A stretch of DNA of 64,000 nucleotides from Sporobacter sp963663605. GTDB lineage: Bacteria > Bacillota > Clostridia > Oscillospirales > Oscillospiraceae. Shown here in pieces: positions 12,608 to 21,663 of the stretch. The notes below the pieces were generated by a model. The model was given only the letters and a program-made list of their open reading frames with translations. It did not search any database and was not told where the DNA came from. The stretch lies in assembly GCA_963663605.2 (NCBI GenBank), contig CAXXVF010000002.1, positions 1,984,001 to 2,048,000 of the forward strand, in the 5' to 3' direction. The stretch's first letter is position 1. Every line of letters starts with the position of its first letter. A program made the position numbers and the translations under genes.

Positions 12608-13762
12608 ATGAGATTTAAATGGTTCAGAAACATTATCGTCATGGTAATCATAGGATTAATGCTCCTGCCTATTACCTCATGTTCGACTCAGAAAACGATT
12701 AAAATAGGCGCTATCTTTGCTGTTACGGGTGGCGCATCGAATCTTGGAGCACCTGAAGAAAAAACCGCGAAGATGATTGTAGATGAGATTAACAAAGATG
12801 GCGGAATCAACGGACAACAGGTTGAACTTATTATTAAGGATTCCGCAGGAGACTCGGAAAAAGCCGTTTCCTTCGCCAAGCAGCTGATTGAGGAAGAAAA
12901 GGTCGTTGCAATAATCGGCCCGACCACCAGCGGCGAGACGATGGCGATCAAGGACCTCTGCGAGAGCGCTAAAACGCCGCTTATTTCCTGTGCCGCGGCT
13001 GAAGCCATTGTTGACCCGCAAGCGCATTATGTTTTTAAAACGCCCCAAAAGGACAGCTACGTCGTCAAGTGGATTTATGAATCCATGGTGGAAAACGGTA
13101 TTACACAGGTCGGCATTCTTGCCTCGTTGTCCGGTTTCGGCCAGGCGGGTTTGGGCCAGCTGGAAAAATATGCCGAAGAATACGGGATCACCATAACGGC
13201 TCAGGAATCCTATGACACGGACGCGACGGACCTGACCGCACCGCTTACGAAGCTGCAGGCAAGCGGCGCCGAAGCTATCGTCAACTGGTCTATTGAACCG
13301 GCGCAATCTATCGTGGCCAAAAATTTGAAGCAGCTGGATATGACTATTCCGCTTTACCAGAGCCATGGCTTCGGCAACATCAAGTACGTCGAAGCGGCAG
13401 GCGACGCGGCTGAAGGCATCATTTTCCCATGCGGGCGGCTTCTGATTGCAGAGGAACTTCCGGATGACAATCCGCAGAAAAGCCTGCTCATGGCTTACAA
13501 GTCCGATTATGAGGCGCTGTATAATGAAGAGGTCAGCACCTTCGGCGGCCATGCTTATGATGCGCTTCTCATCCTGAAAACGGCGATTGAGCAAGCGCAA
13601 AGCACCGGCCGGGACGACATTGCCAATGCAATCGAAAATATTACGGATCTGGCCGGAACAGCAGGCGTATTCAATATGTCTGATACAGACCATAACGGCC
13701 TTGGAATGGATTCGATCGTACTCCTCACCGTTAAAGACGGTAAATTCACAGCCTACAACTGA
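12608..13762 (+). CDS. ABC transporter substrate-binding lipoprotein (LivJ type)
   Basis: Extracellular type-I periplasmic-binding-fold receptor feeding the LivHMGF-type permease encoded next. 384 aa. I start at ATG 12608 because a lipoprotein signal follows (basic MRFKWFR, hydrophobic core, lipobox ITSC with C25 lipidated) and AAGGAG lies upstream; the frame upstream is open but has leader-like content. The fold begins KIGAIFAVTGGAS and runs to the C-terminus (Peripla_BP_6 family). Although the family is named for branched-chain amino acids, many members bind aromatic acids, and a CoA ligase gene closes this operon, so an aromatic acid is the likelier ligand. Confidence 0.88.
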   Translation: MRFKWFRNIIVMVIIGLMLLPITSCSTQKTIKIGAIFAVTGGASNLGAPEEKTAKMIVDEINKDGGINGQQVELIIKDSAGDSEKAVSFAKQLIEEEKVVAIIGPTTSGETMAIKDLCESAKTPLISCAAAEAIVDPQAHYVFKTPQKDSYVVKWIYESMVENGITQVGILASLSGFGQAGLGQLEKYAEEYGITITAQESYDTDATDLTAPLTKLQASGAEAIVNWSIEPAQSIVAKNLKQLDMTIPLYQSHGFGNIKYVEAAGDAAEGIIFPCGRLLIAEELPDDNPQKSLLMAYKSDYEALYNEEVSTFGGHAYDALLILKTAIEQAQSTGRDDIANAIENITDLAGTAGVFNMSDTDHNGLGMDSIVLLTVKDGKFTAYN

Positions 13763-13780
13763 ACAAGGTAGAAATATTTA

Positions 13781-13806
13781 TGCGGGAAGGCTCCGGCTTT
13801 CCCGCA
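13781..13806 (+). terminator. Hairpin between binding-protein and permease genes
   Basis: tgcgggaa pairs with ttcccgca around a loop that can itself pair. It lies between the livJ-type and livH-type genes without a T-run. Such hairpins usually stabilise the upstream message or lower downstream expression, keeping receptor in excess over permease (inference). Confidence 0.45.
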
Positions 13807-13855
13807 TACGCGCATATAATTAAATGTTACTATTTAGTTAGGAACAGGAAGCGTC

Positions 13856-14941
13856 ATGAATACTGACATACTTATACAGCTCTTTTTTTCCGGACTGACA
13901 TACGGGAGTATCTATGCAGTCGTAGCGATCGGGTTTAATATCATATACAACGCCACAGGGATCATTAACTTCGCTCAGGGCGAGTTCGTGATGCTGGGGG
14001 GTATGCTGGCTTATACGCTGACCCCTTTGCTCCCGCTCTGGGCTGCGATTTTGGCCGCCATCGTTTTAACGGCGCTGATCGGCTCCCTGTTGGAATTGGT
14101 ATTTATCCGCTCCTTGAATAAAATAAATCTCCTGAAGCTGAATATTTTTGCATGCGGTGTCGTCCTGCTTATTTGCGCCGTATTGCTGGCACATTCGGGC
14201 AGCGCACTCATGTTTATGACGGTTTTCTTCGGGACATCTGCCGTTGTCGTTCTGGCAATTAGTTTTATGTGGCATCGGCTGCCGTCTTTTAAGAGACTGT
14301 TTACAAAAAAAACAAAGCCGGACGTCCTTCGCATGATTATTGTGACGATCGGAATTTCCATCATTTTGCGGGAAATCGCCCTGCAGGCATGGGGCGAACA
14401 GGTTAAAACGCTTCCGTTTTTCACCGGAAGCGAGACCAGCTCTATAGCTTTGTTCGGCGCCCATTTTTCTCCGCAGGTCCTTTGGGTGCTCGGTGTCACG
14501 GGACTGATTGTACTGGCTTTATCGCTGTTCTTTAAATACTCCCTTACCGGCCAGGCAATGCGCAGCTGCGCGGATACAACGGAAGGGGCAAGTCTTTGCG
14601 GCATCAATCCGCAGCTTATTGTCAATCTTTCTTTTATATTGAGCGCGGGCATCGGGGCCCTGGCGGGCTGTGTAATCGCCCCGCTGACGCAAATACAGTA
14701 TGGGATGGGAAACGAGCTGGCGATCAAGGGGTTCACCGTCGCTATATTCGGCGGCTTGGGAAACAGCATGGGAGCGCTTTCCGCCGGACTCATCCTCGGG
14801 ATTCTGGAAGCCTTTGCTATTCTGATTTTCCCGGAGGCTTATAAAAACATTATTACAATCGGCATTCTTTTATTGGTACTCTTTATCAGGCCGGGCGGGC
14901 TTTTGGGCGCGATGAAATCCCGCGGCATTAAGGAGTCGTAA
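13856..14941 (+). CDS. livH: ABC transporter permease, LivH type, with an inserted segment
   Basis: Membrane subunit of a HAAT-family ABC importer. 361 aa, against about 290 for usual LivH. The N-terminal block (GLTYGSIYAVVAIGFNIIY, then GIINFAQGEF) and the C-terminal block (AIFGGLGNSMGALSAGL) are standard. The extra length is a roughly 60-residue insertion at about residues 90-153, largely hydrophobic, probably adding two membrane helices ahead of the conserved IIVTIGISIILRE segment. ATG start preceded by aggaacagg. It is followed after one base by livM. Confidence 0.88.
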   Translation: MNTDILIQLFFSGLTYGSIYAVVAIGFNIIYNATGIINFAQGEFVMLGGMLAYTLTPLLPLWAAILAAIVLTALIGSLLELVFIRSLNKINLLKLNIFACGVVLLICAVLLAHSGSALMFMTVFFGTSAVVVLAISFMWHRLPSFKRLFTKKTKPDVLRMIIVTIGISIILREIALQAWGEQVKTLPFFTGSETSSIALFGAHFSPQVLWVLGVTGLIVLALSLFFKYSLTGQAMRSCADTTEGASLCGINPQLIVNLSFILSAGIGALAGCVIAPLTQIQYGMGNELAIKGFTVAIFGGLGNSMGALSAGLILGILEAFAILIFPEAYKNIITIGILLLVLFIRPGGLLGAMKSRGIKES

Positions 14942-14942
14942 C

Positions 14943-16037
14943 ATGAATTGGAAAACATATAAACCCCTGCTTGTTTTTATTTGCTTAATTATAGTAATTC
15001 CTGTTATAACTTCATTGTCCGGCACGAATTATTACCTGACGCAAATGACTATGACCGCATATTATCTTTTGGCGGCGCTCGGGCTTTGTTTACTTATGGG
15101 GTATGCAGGGCAGGTATCGATGGGACAGGCGGGTTTCTTCGCTATCGGCGGATACACATCGGCATATTTGACCACTTTGAACCTTTCCGCTTATTCGTCC
15201 GCTCCCATCGTTAAGTTCCTGTCTTCCATCGGTATTCTTGTCAGCGGCCAGAACCTCTATCAGGAAAGTACCCTCTGTCTGAATCCCTGGGCCGGTTTTA
15301 TCTCAGCCATCCTTCTGTCTGTCGTAATCGCCTATCTTATCGGCATCCCGGTTTTAAAGCTGAAAGGTCATTATCTCGTCATGGCCACTATGAGCTTCAG
15401 CGTGGTGGTCGAGGTCCTCGTACGGGGGACCAGGGCATTCGGCGGGCCGGACGGGCTGTCCAGCGTTCCGGCGTTTAATATCCTTCCCGGGATCAGCGTC
15501 AACGGGGAAATCGGAGACCGGGTCATCAATTACTTTATAGCATGGGTCATTGTTGCTATTGGTCTTCTTGTACTGATCAACCTCATACATTCAAGGGTGG
15601 GGCGCGCGCTGAGATCGCTGCACGACAATGAGGATGCCTCAAATTCAATGGGCGTGGACACGTCGAAGTATAAATTAAACGTTTTTATTATCAGTGCGGT
15701 CTTTGCAACCGTCGCAGGCGTTTTCATGACTCATTTCAACGCCAGCATCGGGCCCGGTGAAGCAGGCGTCATGAAATCGGTAAGATACGCCTCCATTGTC
15801 GCGATTGGCGGGATGGCAAATATCTGGGGAACCCTTGTTATGGGCCTGATTCTCTTTTTCCTGTCGCTGCGCGGTGTTTTTGGAAGCTATGACGATGCGG
15901 TATTCGGCGCGATACTGATCCTTGTTATGGTCTTTGCGCCGGACGGCCTGCTTAAAAAAAATGCCGCAGGCATAAAATCGTTATTTAACCACATGCCGAA
16001 AAAGGGTAAGAAGAATGAAGATACTGGAAGTAAATGA
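14943..16037 (+). CDS. livM: ABC transporter permease, LivM type
   Basis: Second membrane subunit of the importer, 364 aa. It has several hydrophobic helices with the family blocks GYAGQVSMGQAGFFAIGGY near residue 60, LKGHYLVMATMSF in the middle and MANIWGTLVMG near the end. The ATG lies one base after the livH stop, and its ribosome binding site AAGGAG lies inside the livH end, so the two are translationally coupled. It overlaps livG by 23 bases. A somewhat long loop near residues 85-110 is within normal range. Confidence 0.9.
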   Translation: MNWKTYKPLLVFICLIIVIPVITSLSGTNYYLTQMTMTAYYLLAALGLCLLMGYAGQVSMGQAGFFAIGGYTSAYLTTLNLSAYSSAPIVKFLSSIGILVSGQNLYQESTLCLNPWAGFISAILLSVVIAYLIGIPVLKLKGHYLVMATMSFSVVVEVLVRGTRAFGGPDGLSSVPAFNILPGISVNGEIGDRVINYFIAWVIVAIGLLVLINLIHSRVGRALRSLHDNEDASNSMGVDTSKYKLNVFIISAVFATVAGVFMTHFNASIGPGEAGVMKSVRYASIVAIGGMANIWGTLVMGLILFFLSLRGVFGSYDDAVFGAILILVMVFAPDGLLKKNAAGIKSLFNHMPKKGKKNEDTGSK

Positions 16038-16779
16038 GCTGGATCGCTTTTTCGGCGGCCTTCATGCCGTCAACAAGGTCAGCTTCAGCCTTGAGAAAGG
16101 GTCTATTAAGGCTATAATCGGGCCTAACGGTGCGGGCAAAACAACGCTTTTCAACCTTATTTCGGGGGCCATATCCACGTCGTCGGGGAGCGTTTTTTTC
16201 CGCAGCGAACTTATTACAGGTTTAAAACCCTTTCAGATCGCAAAAATGGGTATGATCCGCACCTATCAAAATCTCAAACTGTCGGGACATATGACAGTAC
16301 TTGAGAACGTCATGATAGGGTGCCACATCAGGAGCCACGCCGGTTTTTTATCCTCCATGCTGAAGCTTCCTTCAGCGCTCAAGGAGGAAAAAATTATCCG
16401 GGAAGAGGCCTTAAACGCCCTTGAAACGCTGCATATAGCCGATTATAGGGACAAGATGGTTTCCGGCCTGCCCTTCGGAATCCAGCGCAGCGTCGAATTC
16501 GCGCGGGCGCTTGCCGGACGGCCTTCCCTTTTATTGCTTGACGAGCCGGCTTCCGGGCTGAATATGTATGAAACGAAGAAGCTTGCCGAACTTATCCGCG
16601 AAGTTCGGGAAAAAGATATTACAATACTGATCGTCGAACACGATATGGGACTGGTGATGGATATATCGGACGAAATTGTAGTGCTGAATTTTGGCGTGAA
16701 AATCGCCGAAGACAAACCTTATTTCATTCAGCGCAACAGTGAAGTGATCAGTATTTATTTGGGTGATGAAGATGCTTAA
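16015..16779 (+). CDS. livG: ABC transporter ATPase, LivG type
   Basis: Cytoplasmic ATPase energising uptake, 254 aa. Walker A GPNGAGKTT lies near residue 37, Walker B LLLLDEPASGLN near 175, and the LivG-specific C-terminus (YLGDEDA) is present. The signature region reads SGLPFGIQRSVE, which departs from the LSGGQ consensus but is usual for LivG (LPYGxQR). Overlaps livM and livF. Confidence 0.9.
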   Translation: MKILEVNELDRFFGGLHAVNKVSFSLEKGSIKAIIGPNGAGKTTLFNLISGAISTSSGSVFFRSELITGLKPFQIAKMGMIRTYQNLKLSGHMTVLENVMIGCHIRSHAGFLSSMLKLPSALKEEKIIREEALNALETLHIADYRDKMVSGLPFGIQRSVEFARALAGRPSLLLLDEPASGLNMYETKKLAELIREVREKDITILIVEHDMGLVMDISDEIVVLNFGVKIAEDKPYFIQRNSEVISIYLGDEDA

Positions 16780-17512
16780 GGTAAGAAACCTGGAATCGGG
16801 ATACGACGGGCTACGAGTTTTAAAGGGTATTTCCATGCATATCTCCGGCGGCGAGATCATTGCGATCATAGGCGCAAACGGAGCCGGGAAAACCACCCTT
16901 TTAAATACCATCTCCGGGCTGATCAAGCCGAGCGCCGGCAGCGTTCTTTTTCAGAACATTGATATAACGCACAACCGCCCTGAAGAAAACGTGTTTCAAG
17001 GCTGTGCTTTAGTGCCGGAGGGACGCAAGCTCTTCACACGTATGACTGTTCGTGAGAATCTTAACCTTGGCGCATATCCGTTACATAAGAAAGGTCAAAA
17101 AGACCAGGTTAAAAAGGGCCTTGATCTCGTGTTTTCGCTGTTCCCGAAGCTGCTCAAACGGGAGAACCAGTTGGCGGGCACCATGTCGGGCGGAGAGCAG
17201 CAGATGCTGGCCATCGGACGGGCGCTGATGAGTTCCCCGAAAATGATCATGCTGGACGAACCCTCAATGGGGCTGGCGCCGCTCGTCATTAAAGACATCT
17301 TCAGCAGTATCGTCCGCCTGCGGGAGGAAGGGAAAACCATTCTGGTCGTTGAACAAAACGCCAAATCGATCCTGAAGATCGCGGACCGGGGCTACGTCAT
17401 GGAAACGGGAAGCCTTGTATTGGAGGGAACAGGATCGGACCTCCTGGGCAACACGGACGTTCAGCGTGCCTATATCGGCAAAGAATACAAATCCATTGAC
17501 GAAACCCAATGA
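16766..17512 (+). CDS. livF: ABC transporter ATPase, LivF type
   Basis: Second ATPase of the importer, 248 aa. Walker A GANGAGKTT, signature SGGEQQMLAIGRALMS and Walker B MIMLDEPSMGLAP are all intact. I use ATG 16766; a GTG one codon upstream is equally possible. It overlaps the end of livG by 14 bases. It is followed 23 bases later by the CoA-ligase gene, so import and activation are probably one operon. Confidence 0.9.
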   Translation: MKMLKVRNLESGYDGLRVLKGISMHISGGEIIAIIGANGAGKTTLLNTISGLIKPSAGSVLFQNIDITHNRPEENVFQGCALVPEGRKLFTRMTVRENLNLGAYPLHKKGQKDQVKKGLDLVFSLFPKLLKRENQLAGTMSGGEQQMLAIGRALMSSPKMIMLDEPSMGLAPLVIKDIFSSIVRLREEGKTILVVEQNAKSILKIADRGYVMETGSLVLEGTGSDLLGNTDVQRAYIGKEYKSIDETQ

Positions 17513-17535
17513 CGTTCTCTTAAAGGAGTGGTTTT

Positions 17536-18840
17536 GTGATATTTGATAAAACCTATGAATGCATCGACAGAGAAGACCTTGATCAGCTTCAGGTGGAACG
17601 CCTTCAGGCGACGCTGAACAGGGTTTATCAAAACGTGGCTTTTTACCGGCATTTGTTTGATGATTCCGGCGTATCCATTGACAAAGTGAAATCCGTCGCC
17701 GACTTAAAAGAGCTGCCCTTTACTACAAAGGAAGACCTTCGGCTGAGCTACCCCTACGATATGTTCGCCGTGCCGCTCAAGGATATCGTTCGGATACATT
17801 CCACTTCAGGGACAACCGGCAAGCCCATCGTCGTAGGTTATACGAGAAACGACATCGGGATCTGGTCGTCGCTGATTGCCCGCGTTCTGACTGCGATCGG
17901 TGTCGACGGGCACGATTTTGTGCAGATTGCGTTTAATTACAATTCAACTTCCGCGGGACTCGGTTTCCACTACGGAGCCGAGAAGATCGGGGCGTCTGTC
18001 ATCCCGTCGGCAACCAATAATATCGCTAAAATGATTCAAATACTGAAAGACTATAAGACCACCTCTTTAATCAGCACCCCCGGCTATGCGCTACACATAT
18101 ACAAGGTGATGGAAGAGCTGGGGATTCATCCGGAAAACCTTAATCTCAAAACCGGATTGTTCGGCGCCGAATCCTGGAGTGAAAGCCTGCGTTCGGAAAT
18201 TGAAAAGGGCCTTCATATCAAGGCTTATGATAATTACGGGATTACCGAACTCATCGGCCCCGGCGTGGCATTTGAATGCGCATGCAGAAACGGACTGCAT
18301 ATCAATGAAGACCATTTCATTGTGGAGGTAATAAATCCCGACACGCTCAAACCCGTTGATTTCGGCGAAGAGGGCGAGCTGGTCTTCACAACGATAACAA
18401 AGCAGGGATTCCCGCTGATACGGTACCGCACGGGCGACATCTCTTCCCTCATCGAAAGCAGCTGCGAATGCGGACGGACTCTGATCCGGATGAACCGCGT
18501 CTCCGGGCGTATGGACGACATGCTCATAATCAACGGGATTAATGTCTTCCCTTCACAGATCGAGGAATGCCTTATTCAGTTTGAAGGGGCAGAACCGCAT
18601 TATCAGATAATCGTCGACCGAGAAGACGGCGTCGATACCATTGAAATCCAGGTCGAACCCACCAATCAAATCGATTTATTTGACGTCGTCGCCTCGCTTC
18701 AGGAGCTTAAGCAGAATCTGCAGAAGCATCTTGAAGACAGTCTGGATATCAGGCCTGTCGTTACCTTTGTCAGAAATAAAACCATCGAGCGCTCGGAGGG
18801 CAACAAACTCAGGCATATAATTGATAAGCGGGTCGTTTAA
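17536..18840 (+). CDS. Phenylacetate-CoA ligase family enzyme (PaaK-like)
   Basis: AMP-forming acyl-CoA synthetase, converting an aryl or arylacetic acid plus ATP and CoA to the CoA thioester. 434 aa, typical of PaaK. The phosphate-binding loop HSTSGTTGKP is at residues 88-97, the YDNYGITELIGPG block carries the A5 motif, and the hinge YRTGDIS and the C-terminal domain are present. GTG start with AAAGGAG upstream. As the last gene of the liv operon, its substrate is likely what the transporter imports. Phenylacetate, benzoate or a hydroxylated relative cannot be told apart here. Confidence 0.88.
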   Translation: MIFDKTYECIDREDLDQLQVERLQATLNRVYQNVAFYRHLFDDSGVSIDKVKSVADLKELPFTTKEDLRLSYPYDMFAVPLKDIVRIHSTSGTTGKPIVVGYTRNDIGIWSSLIARVLTAIGVDGHDFVQIAFNYNSTSAGLGFHYGAEKIGASVIPSATNNIAKMIQILKDYKTTSLISTPGYALHIYKVMEELGIHPENLNLKTGLFGAESWSESLRSEIEKGLHIKAYDNYGITELIGPGVAFECACRNGLHINEDHFIVEVINPDTLKPVDFGEEGELVFTTITKQGFPLIRYRTGDISSLIESSCECGRTLIRMNRVSGRMDDMLIINGINVFPSQIEECLIQFEGAEPHYQIIVDREDGVDTIEIQVEPTNQIDLFDVVASLQELKQNLQKHLEDSLDIRPVVTFVRNKTIERSEGNKLRHIIDKRVV

Positions 18841-18949
18841 TTTAATACCGCCCGGAAAAACATTCTCTTTCCCGATCTGATGTGTTATAATAAAACAAAC
18901 TTACCGAAAATATACAATAACACATTCAAAAGAAAAGAGGGGCATCATA

Positions 18950-19144
18950 ATGAAGGAGCACTCCAAAAAAACGTCCTCTACTCCCGCATCGGCAGCTGCT
19001 GTTTATGGACTGGGATTTATCGGTGCTGCAATTTATTATATTTCTCTGGCAACTACCTTTTGGGTCGGTGTTCTGGGCTTCCTTAAAGCTATTGTCTGGC
19101 CTGTTTTTCTGGTTTATGGGGTTCTGAGTTATTTGGGAATGTAA
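18950..19144 (+). CDS. Small membrane protein of unknown function
   Basis: 64 aa. A basic, polar N-terminus of about 17 residues is followed by two hydrophobic stretches (VYGLGFIGAAIYYISLA and VLGFLKAIVWPVFLVYGVL), consistent with a two-helix inner-membrane protein. GAGGGG lies about nine bases upstream of the ATG, and a strong terminator follows at 19242. No family recognised, but the start signal, composition and terminator support a real gene. Confidence 0.65.
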   Translation: MKEHSKKTSSTPASAAAVYGLGFIGAAIYYISLATTFWVGVLGFLKAIVWPVFLVYGVLSYLGM

Positions 19145-19241
19145 TATAGGCAATACATAGTAACCGTTATGCTTCACGCAATGTATAAACTGCTTTATCT
19201 ATATTTTCACCATCTGCTTTCATAGTGTTCCAAAACATAAC

Positions 19242-19275
19242 AAAAACCGCCACATCTTATGATATGGCGGTTTTT
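19242..19275. terminator. Bidirectional terminator between convergent genes
   Basis: aaaaaccgccacatc pairs with gatatggcggttttt around ttat, with T-runs in both directions. It serves the small membrane-protein gene on the plus strand and the MoxR/VWA pair on the minus strand. Confidence 0.85.
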
Positions 19276-19308
19276 CCTTTTCAATATTACTAATAGCTTT
19301 ATTTCTTT

Positions 19309-20505
19309 CTATCTCGCAGCAACAAGGCTTTTTAATCCGGTTTGCAGACCGTCAACCGACAGGTGATACATAGGAACTTTCTCTTTTATTATCTTAATGG
19401 TAGTTGAACCGTACCCCCACTCCCATTCCGACGGGTCCACGGGATTCAGCCAGATCATTTTCTCATATTTTTTGCGAAAACGGCGAATCCATTCAATGCC
19501 GGGCTCGCTGTTGTGGTGATAGTAATCAATGCAGCCGTCCGGCTGAAGCAGTTCATAGGGGGCCATAGAGGCGTCCCCTACCACAATGACCTTGTAATCG
19601 CTTTTCAGATTCTGCAGCACCCATTCCGTCTCAACGCTTGATGCGCCTGAACATGACGGCGTGGTATAAAGCCGGTCATAGAAACAGTTATGAAAATAAT
19701 AAACCTTTAAATCCTTAAAATGATTAGATTTGCTCGCTGCCTCAAACAGCAACCCGCAAAGTCTGGCATAGCTCCACATCGACCCGCCCGAATCAAACAA
19801 TACAACCAGCTTTACGGCGTTGCGCCTGGGCCGCCCGAATACCAGCTTTAAACGCCCCGCGTTTTCACAGGTTTCGTCGATCGTCTCATCAAGCTTAAGC
19901 TCATCTTCCGGACCGTCCTCATTGGACGAAAACTGCCGCAAAGACCGAAAAGCCATTTGAAACTGCCTGTCTTCCAGCGCGTTGTCTTCCCGGAAATCCC
20001 GATAATTTCGCTGCCCGGCTACCTGAAGGGCGCTCCGGCTCCTTCCTGTCCCGCCGACGCGGATACCTCCGGGGTGATAGCCTGAGTTGCCGAAAGGAGA
20101 CGTTCCGCCGGTTCCAACCCAGTGACTGCCGCCGTCGTGGCGTTCATTCTGCTCTTTTAGCCGCTGCTCGAATTTACGACGCAGTTCTTCCATATCAAGT
20201 TTTGAAACGCCGGCAAATGCCTGCTCATCAAAGTCTTTCCCGTCAATCGGTGTTGACAGCCATTCAAGCAGCTCATCCGGCAGCTCATCATAGGCTTTGA
20301 TCCCTTTAAAAAACTCAACGAAAGCAAGATCAAACTTGTCAAAATCCGCCTCGGTTTTTACAAGCGCCGCGCGTGCGAGGTGATAGAAGCCCGACAGGCT
20401 GGATTCGTGCAGCTCAAGCCGCAACCCCTCCAGCAGGGTAAACCACTCCTGCAGCGACACATCGAGTCCTCTTGCCCTCAGCAGATAGAAAAAAGAAGTA
20501 AACAT
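19309..20505 (-). CDS. CoxE-like von Willebrand factor A domain protein
   Basis: 398 aa, cytoplasmic, no signal peptide. An alpha-helical N-terminal half (1-120) and a Gly-rich linker (125-160) precede a VWA domain from about 230. The metal-site motif reads DSGGSM (D238-S242) where DxSxS is usual, so one ligand Ser is a Gly. Together with the MoxR-type ATPase encoded six bases upstream it forms a MoxR-VWA module, which acts as a chaperone pair for metal-centre insertion or complex remodelling (CoxD/CoxE act on the Mo/Cu CO dehydrogenase). Its client here is unknown; the nearby molybdenum enzymes are candidates. Confidence 0.82.
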   Translation of the reverse strand: MFTSFFYLLRARGLDVSLQEWFTLLEGLRLELHESSLSGFYHLARAALVKTEADFDKFDLAFVEFFKGIKAYDELPDELLEWLSTPIDGKDFDEQAFAGVSKLDMEELRRKFEQRLKEQNERHDGGSHWVGTGGTSPFGNSGYHPGGIRVGGTGRSRSALQVAGQRNYRDFREDNALEDRQFQMAFRSLRQFSSNEDGPEDELKLDETIDETCENAGRLKLVFGRPRRNAVKLVVLFDSGGSMWSYARLCGLLFEAASKSNHFKDLKVYYFHNCFYDRLYTTPSCSGASSVETEWVLQNLKSDYKVIVVGDASMAPYELLQPDGCIDYYHHNSEPGIEWIRRFRKKYEKMIWLNPVDPSEWEWGYGSTTIKIIKEKVPMYHLSVDGLQTGLKSLVAAR

Positions 20506-20511
20506 ATCTCT

Positions 20512-21336
20512 CTACCAGGGGCGTTTTGGGTTTCCGCCGCGGGAGAAAACACCAAAATCTTCATCTTTCTTGAGCAGCACACCGACAAAAGGCATTTCGT
20601 CCGCAATACGCTCCGGCGCGATGCCGCCGATCTGCAGCGCCTGAATCCAATCAATCAGTTCCGAGGTGCTCGGCTTTTTTTGAAGCCCGCGCAAGCCTCG
20701 GATCGTATAAAATGCTTTAAGCGCCTGCTGCAAAAGTTTATCATCCAAATCGTCAAAATGGACACGCACGATGTTCTCCATCATTTCCTGGTCCGGAAAA
20801 TTGATATAGTGAAAAATGCACCGCCGCAGAAATGCATCCGGCAATTCCTTTTCGGCGTTTGACGTGATAATAACCACAGGGCGGACAGCCGCTTTTACCG
20901 TCTCTCCTGTTTCCGGAATATAAAATTCCATTTTGTCAAGTTCCCAAAGCAGATCGTTCGGGAATTCAAGGTCGGCTTTATCAATCTCATCGATGAGCAG
21001 AACGATCTGTTTCTCTTTTTCAAACGCCTCTCCCAGCTTGCCCAGCTTGATATATTTCGCGATCTGATCAACCCCTTCACCGCCGAACTGGCTGTCGTAA
21101 AGGCGCTGCACCGTATCATAGACGTAGAGCCCGTCCTGGGCCTTGGTCGTTGACTTAATATTCCATATGATAAGCTCCATCCCAAGCGTCTGGGCGACAG
21201 CTTCGGCAAGCATGGTTTTCCCCGTACCCGGTTCCCCTTTAATCAGAAGGGGTTTTTGCAGGGCAACCGCAATATTTACGCTTCGCATTAAGTCCTCCGA
21301 AGCAACATAGCCCTGGCTCCCACAGAATTCTTTCAT
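20512..21336 (-). CDS. MoxR-family AAA+ ATPase
   Basis: 274-aa AAA+ ATPase. Walker A GEPGTGKT is at residues 34-41, Walker B IVLLIDEID has D116/E117, sensor-1 is VIITSNAE, and an arginine-finger region is FLRRCIFHYI. Such proteins remodel or mature partner complexes together with VWA proteins, here the product of 19309-20505. ATG start with AAAGGA upstream. First gene of a two-gene operon. Confidence 0.88.
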   Translation of the reverse strand: MKEFCGSQGYVASEDLMRSVNIAVALQKPLLIKGEPGTGKTMLAEAVAQTLGMELIIWNIKSTTKAQDGLYVYDTVQRLYDSQFGGEGVDQIAKYIKLGKLGEAFEKEKQIVLLIDEIDKADLEFPNDLLWELDKMEFYIPETGETVKAAVRPVVIITSNAEKELPDAFLRRCIFHYINFPDQEMMENIVRVHFDDLDDKLLQQALKAFYTIRGLRGLQKKPSTSELIDWIQALQIGGIAPERIADEMPFVGVLLKKDEDFGVFSRGGNPKRPW

Positions 21337-21579
21337 GGTAAAATATCCTTTCGCCGCGTTTCAATTCAATCTAAATTTTAATTTTATATGACTTAATTTA
21401 TTTTTTCAAGCTTCATGTGCTGCGGATAAGCAAATGAACGCGTCGTTTGGTTATTTAAGCCAACACTGAGGTTTAAAATATCAGCAAAAAATGCCCCTGA
21501 GCAACGGGTGCACTGAATAATAGCTTGCTTCCTGAAGCCGAAGCGCTGTTGGGAATACCGTTGCGGGGCAAGCCGGCAG
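21337..21579. other. Intergenic region, no gene seen
   Basis: AT-rich promoter region of the MoxR operon followed by GC-richer sequence. No convincing frame or RNA seen. Confidence 0.4.
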
Positions 21580-21620
21580 AAAAAAAGTGTGTAAGCCGGA
21601 TTATATCCGGTTTACACACT
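21580..21620 (-). terminator. Intrinsic terminator of the rhodanese-like gene
   Basis: A 15-bp stem (21586-21600 with 21606-21620, one G-T pair) is followed on the minus strand by seven T. It lies about 45 bases after the stop at 21664. Confidence 0.85.
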
Positions 21621-21663
21621 TCACTGCTGATAATGGCCTTGCTCGCCGGCGCAGAAAGCGGTG

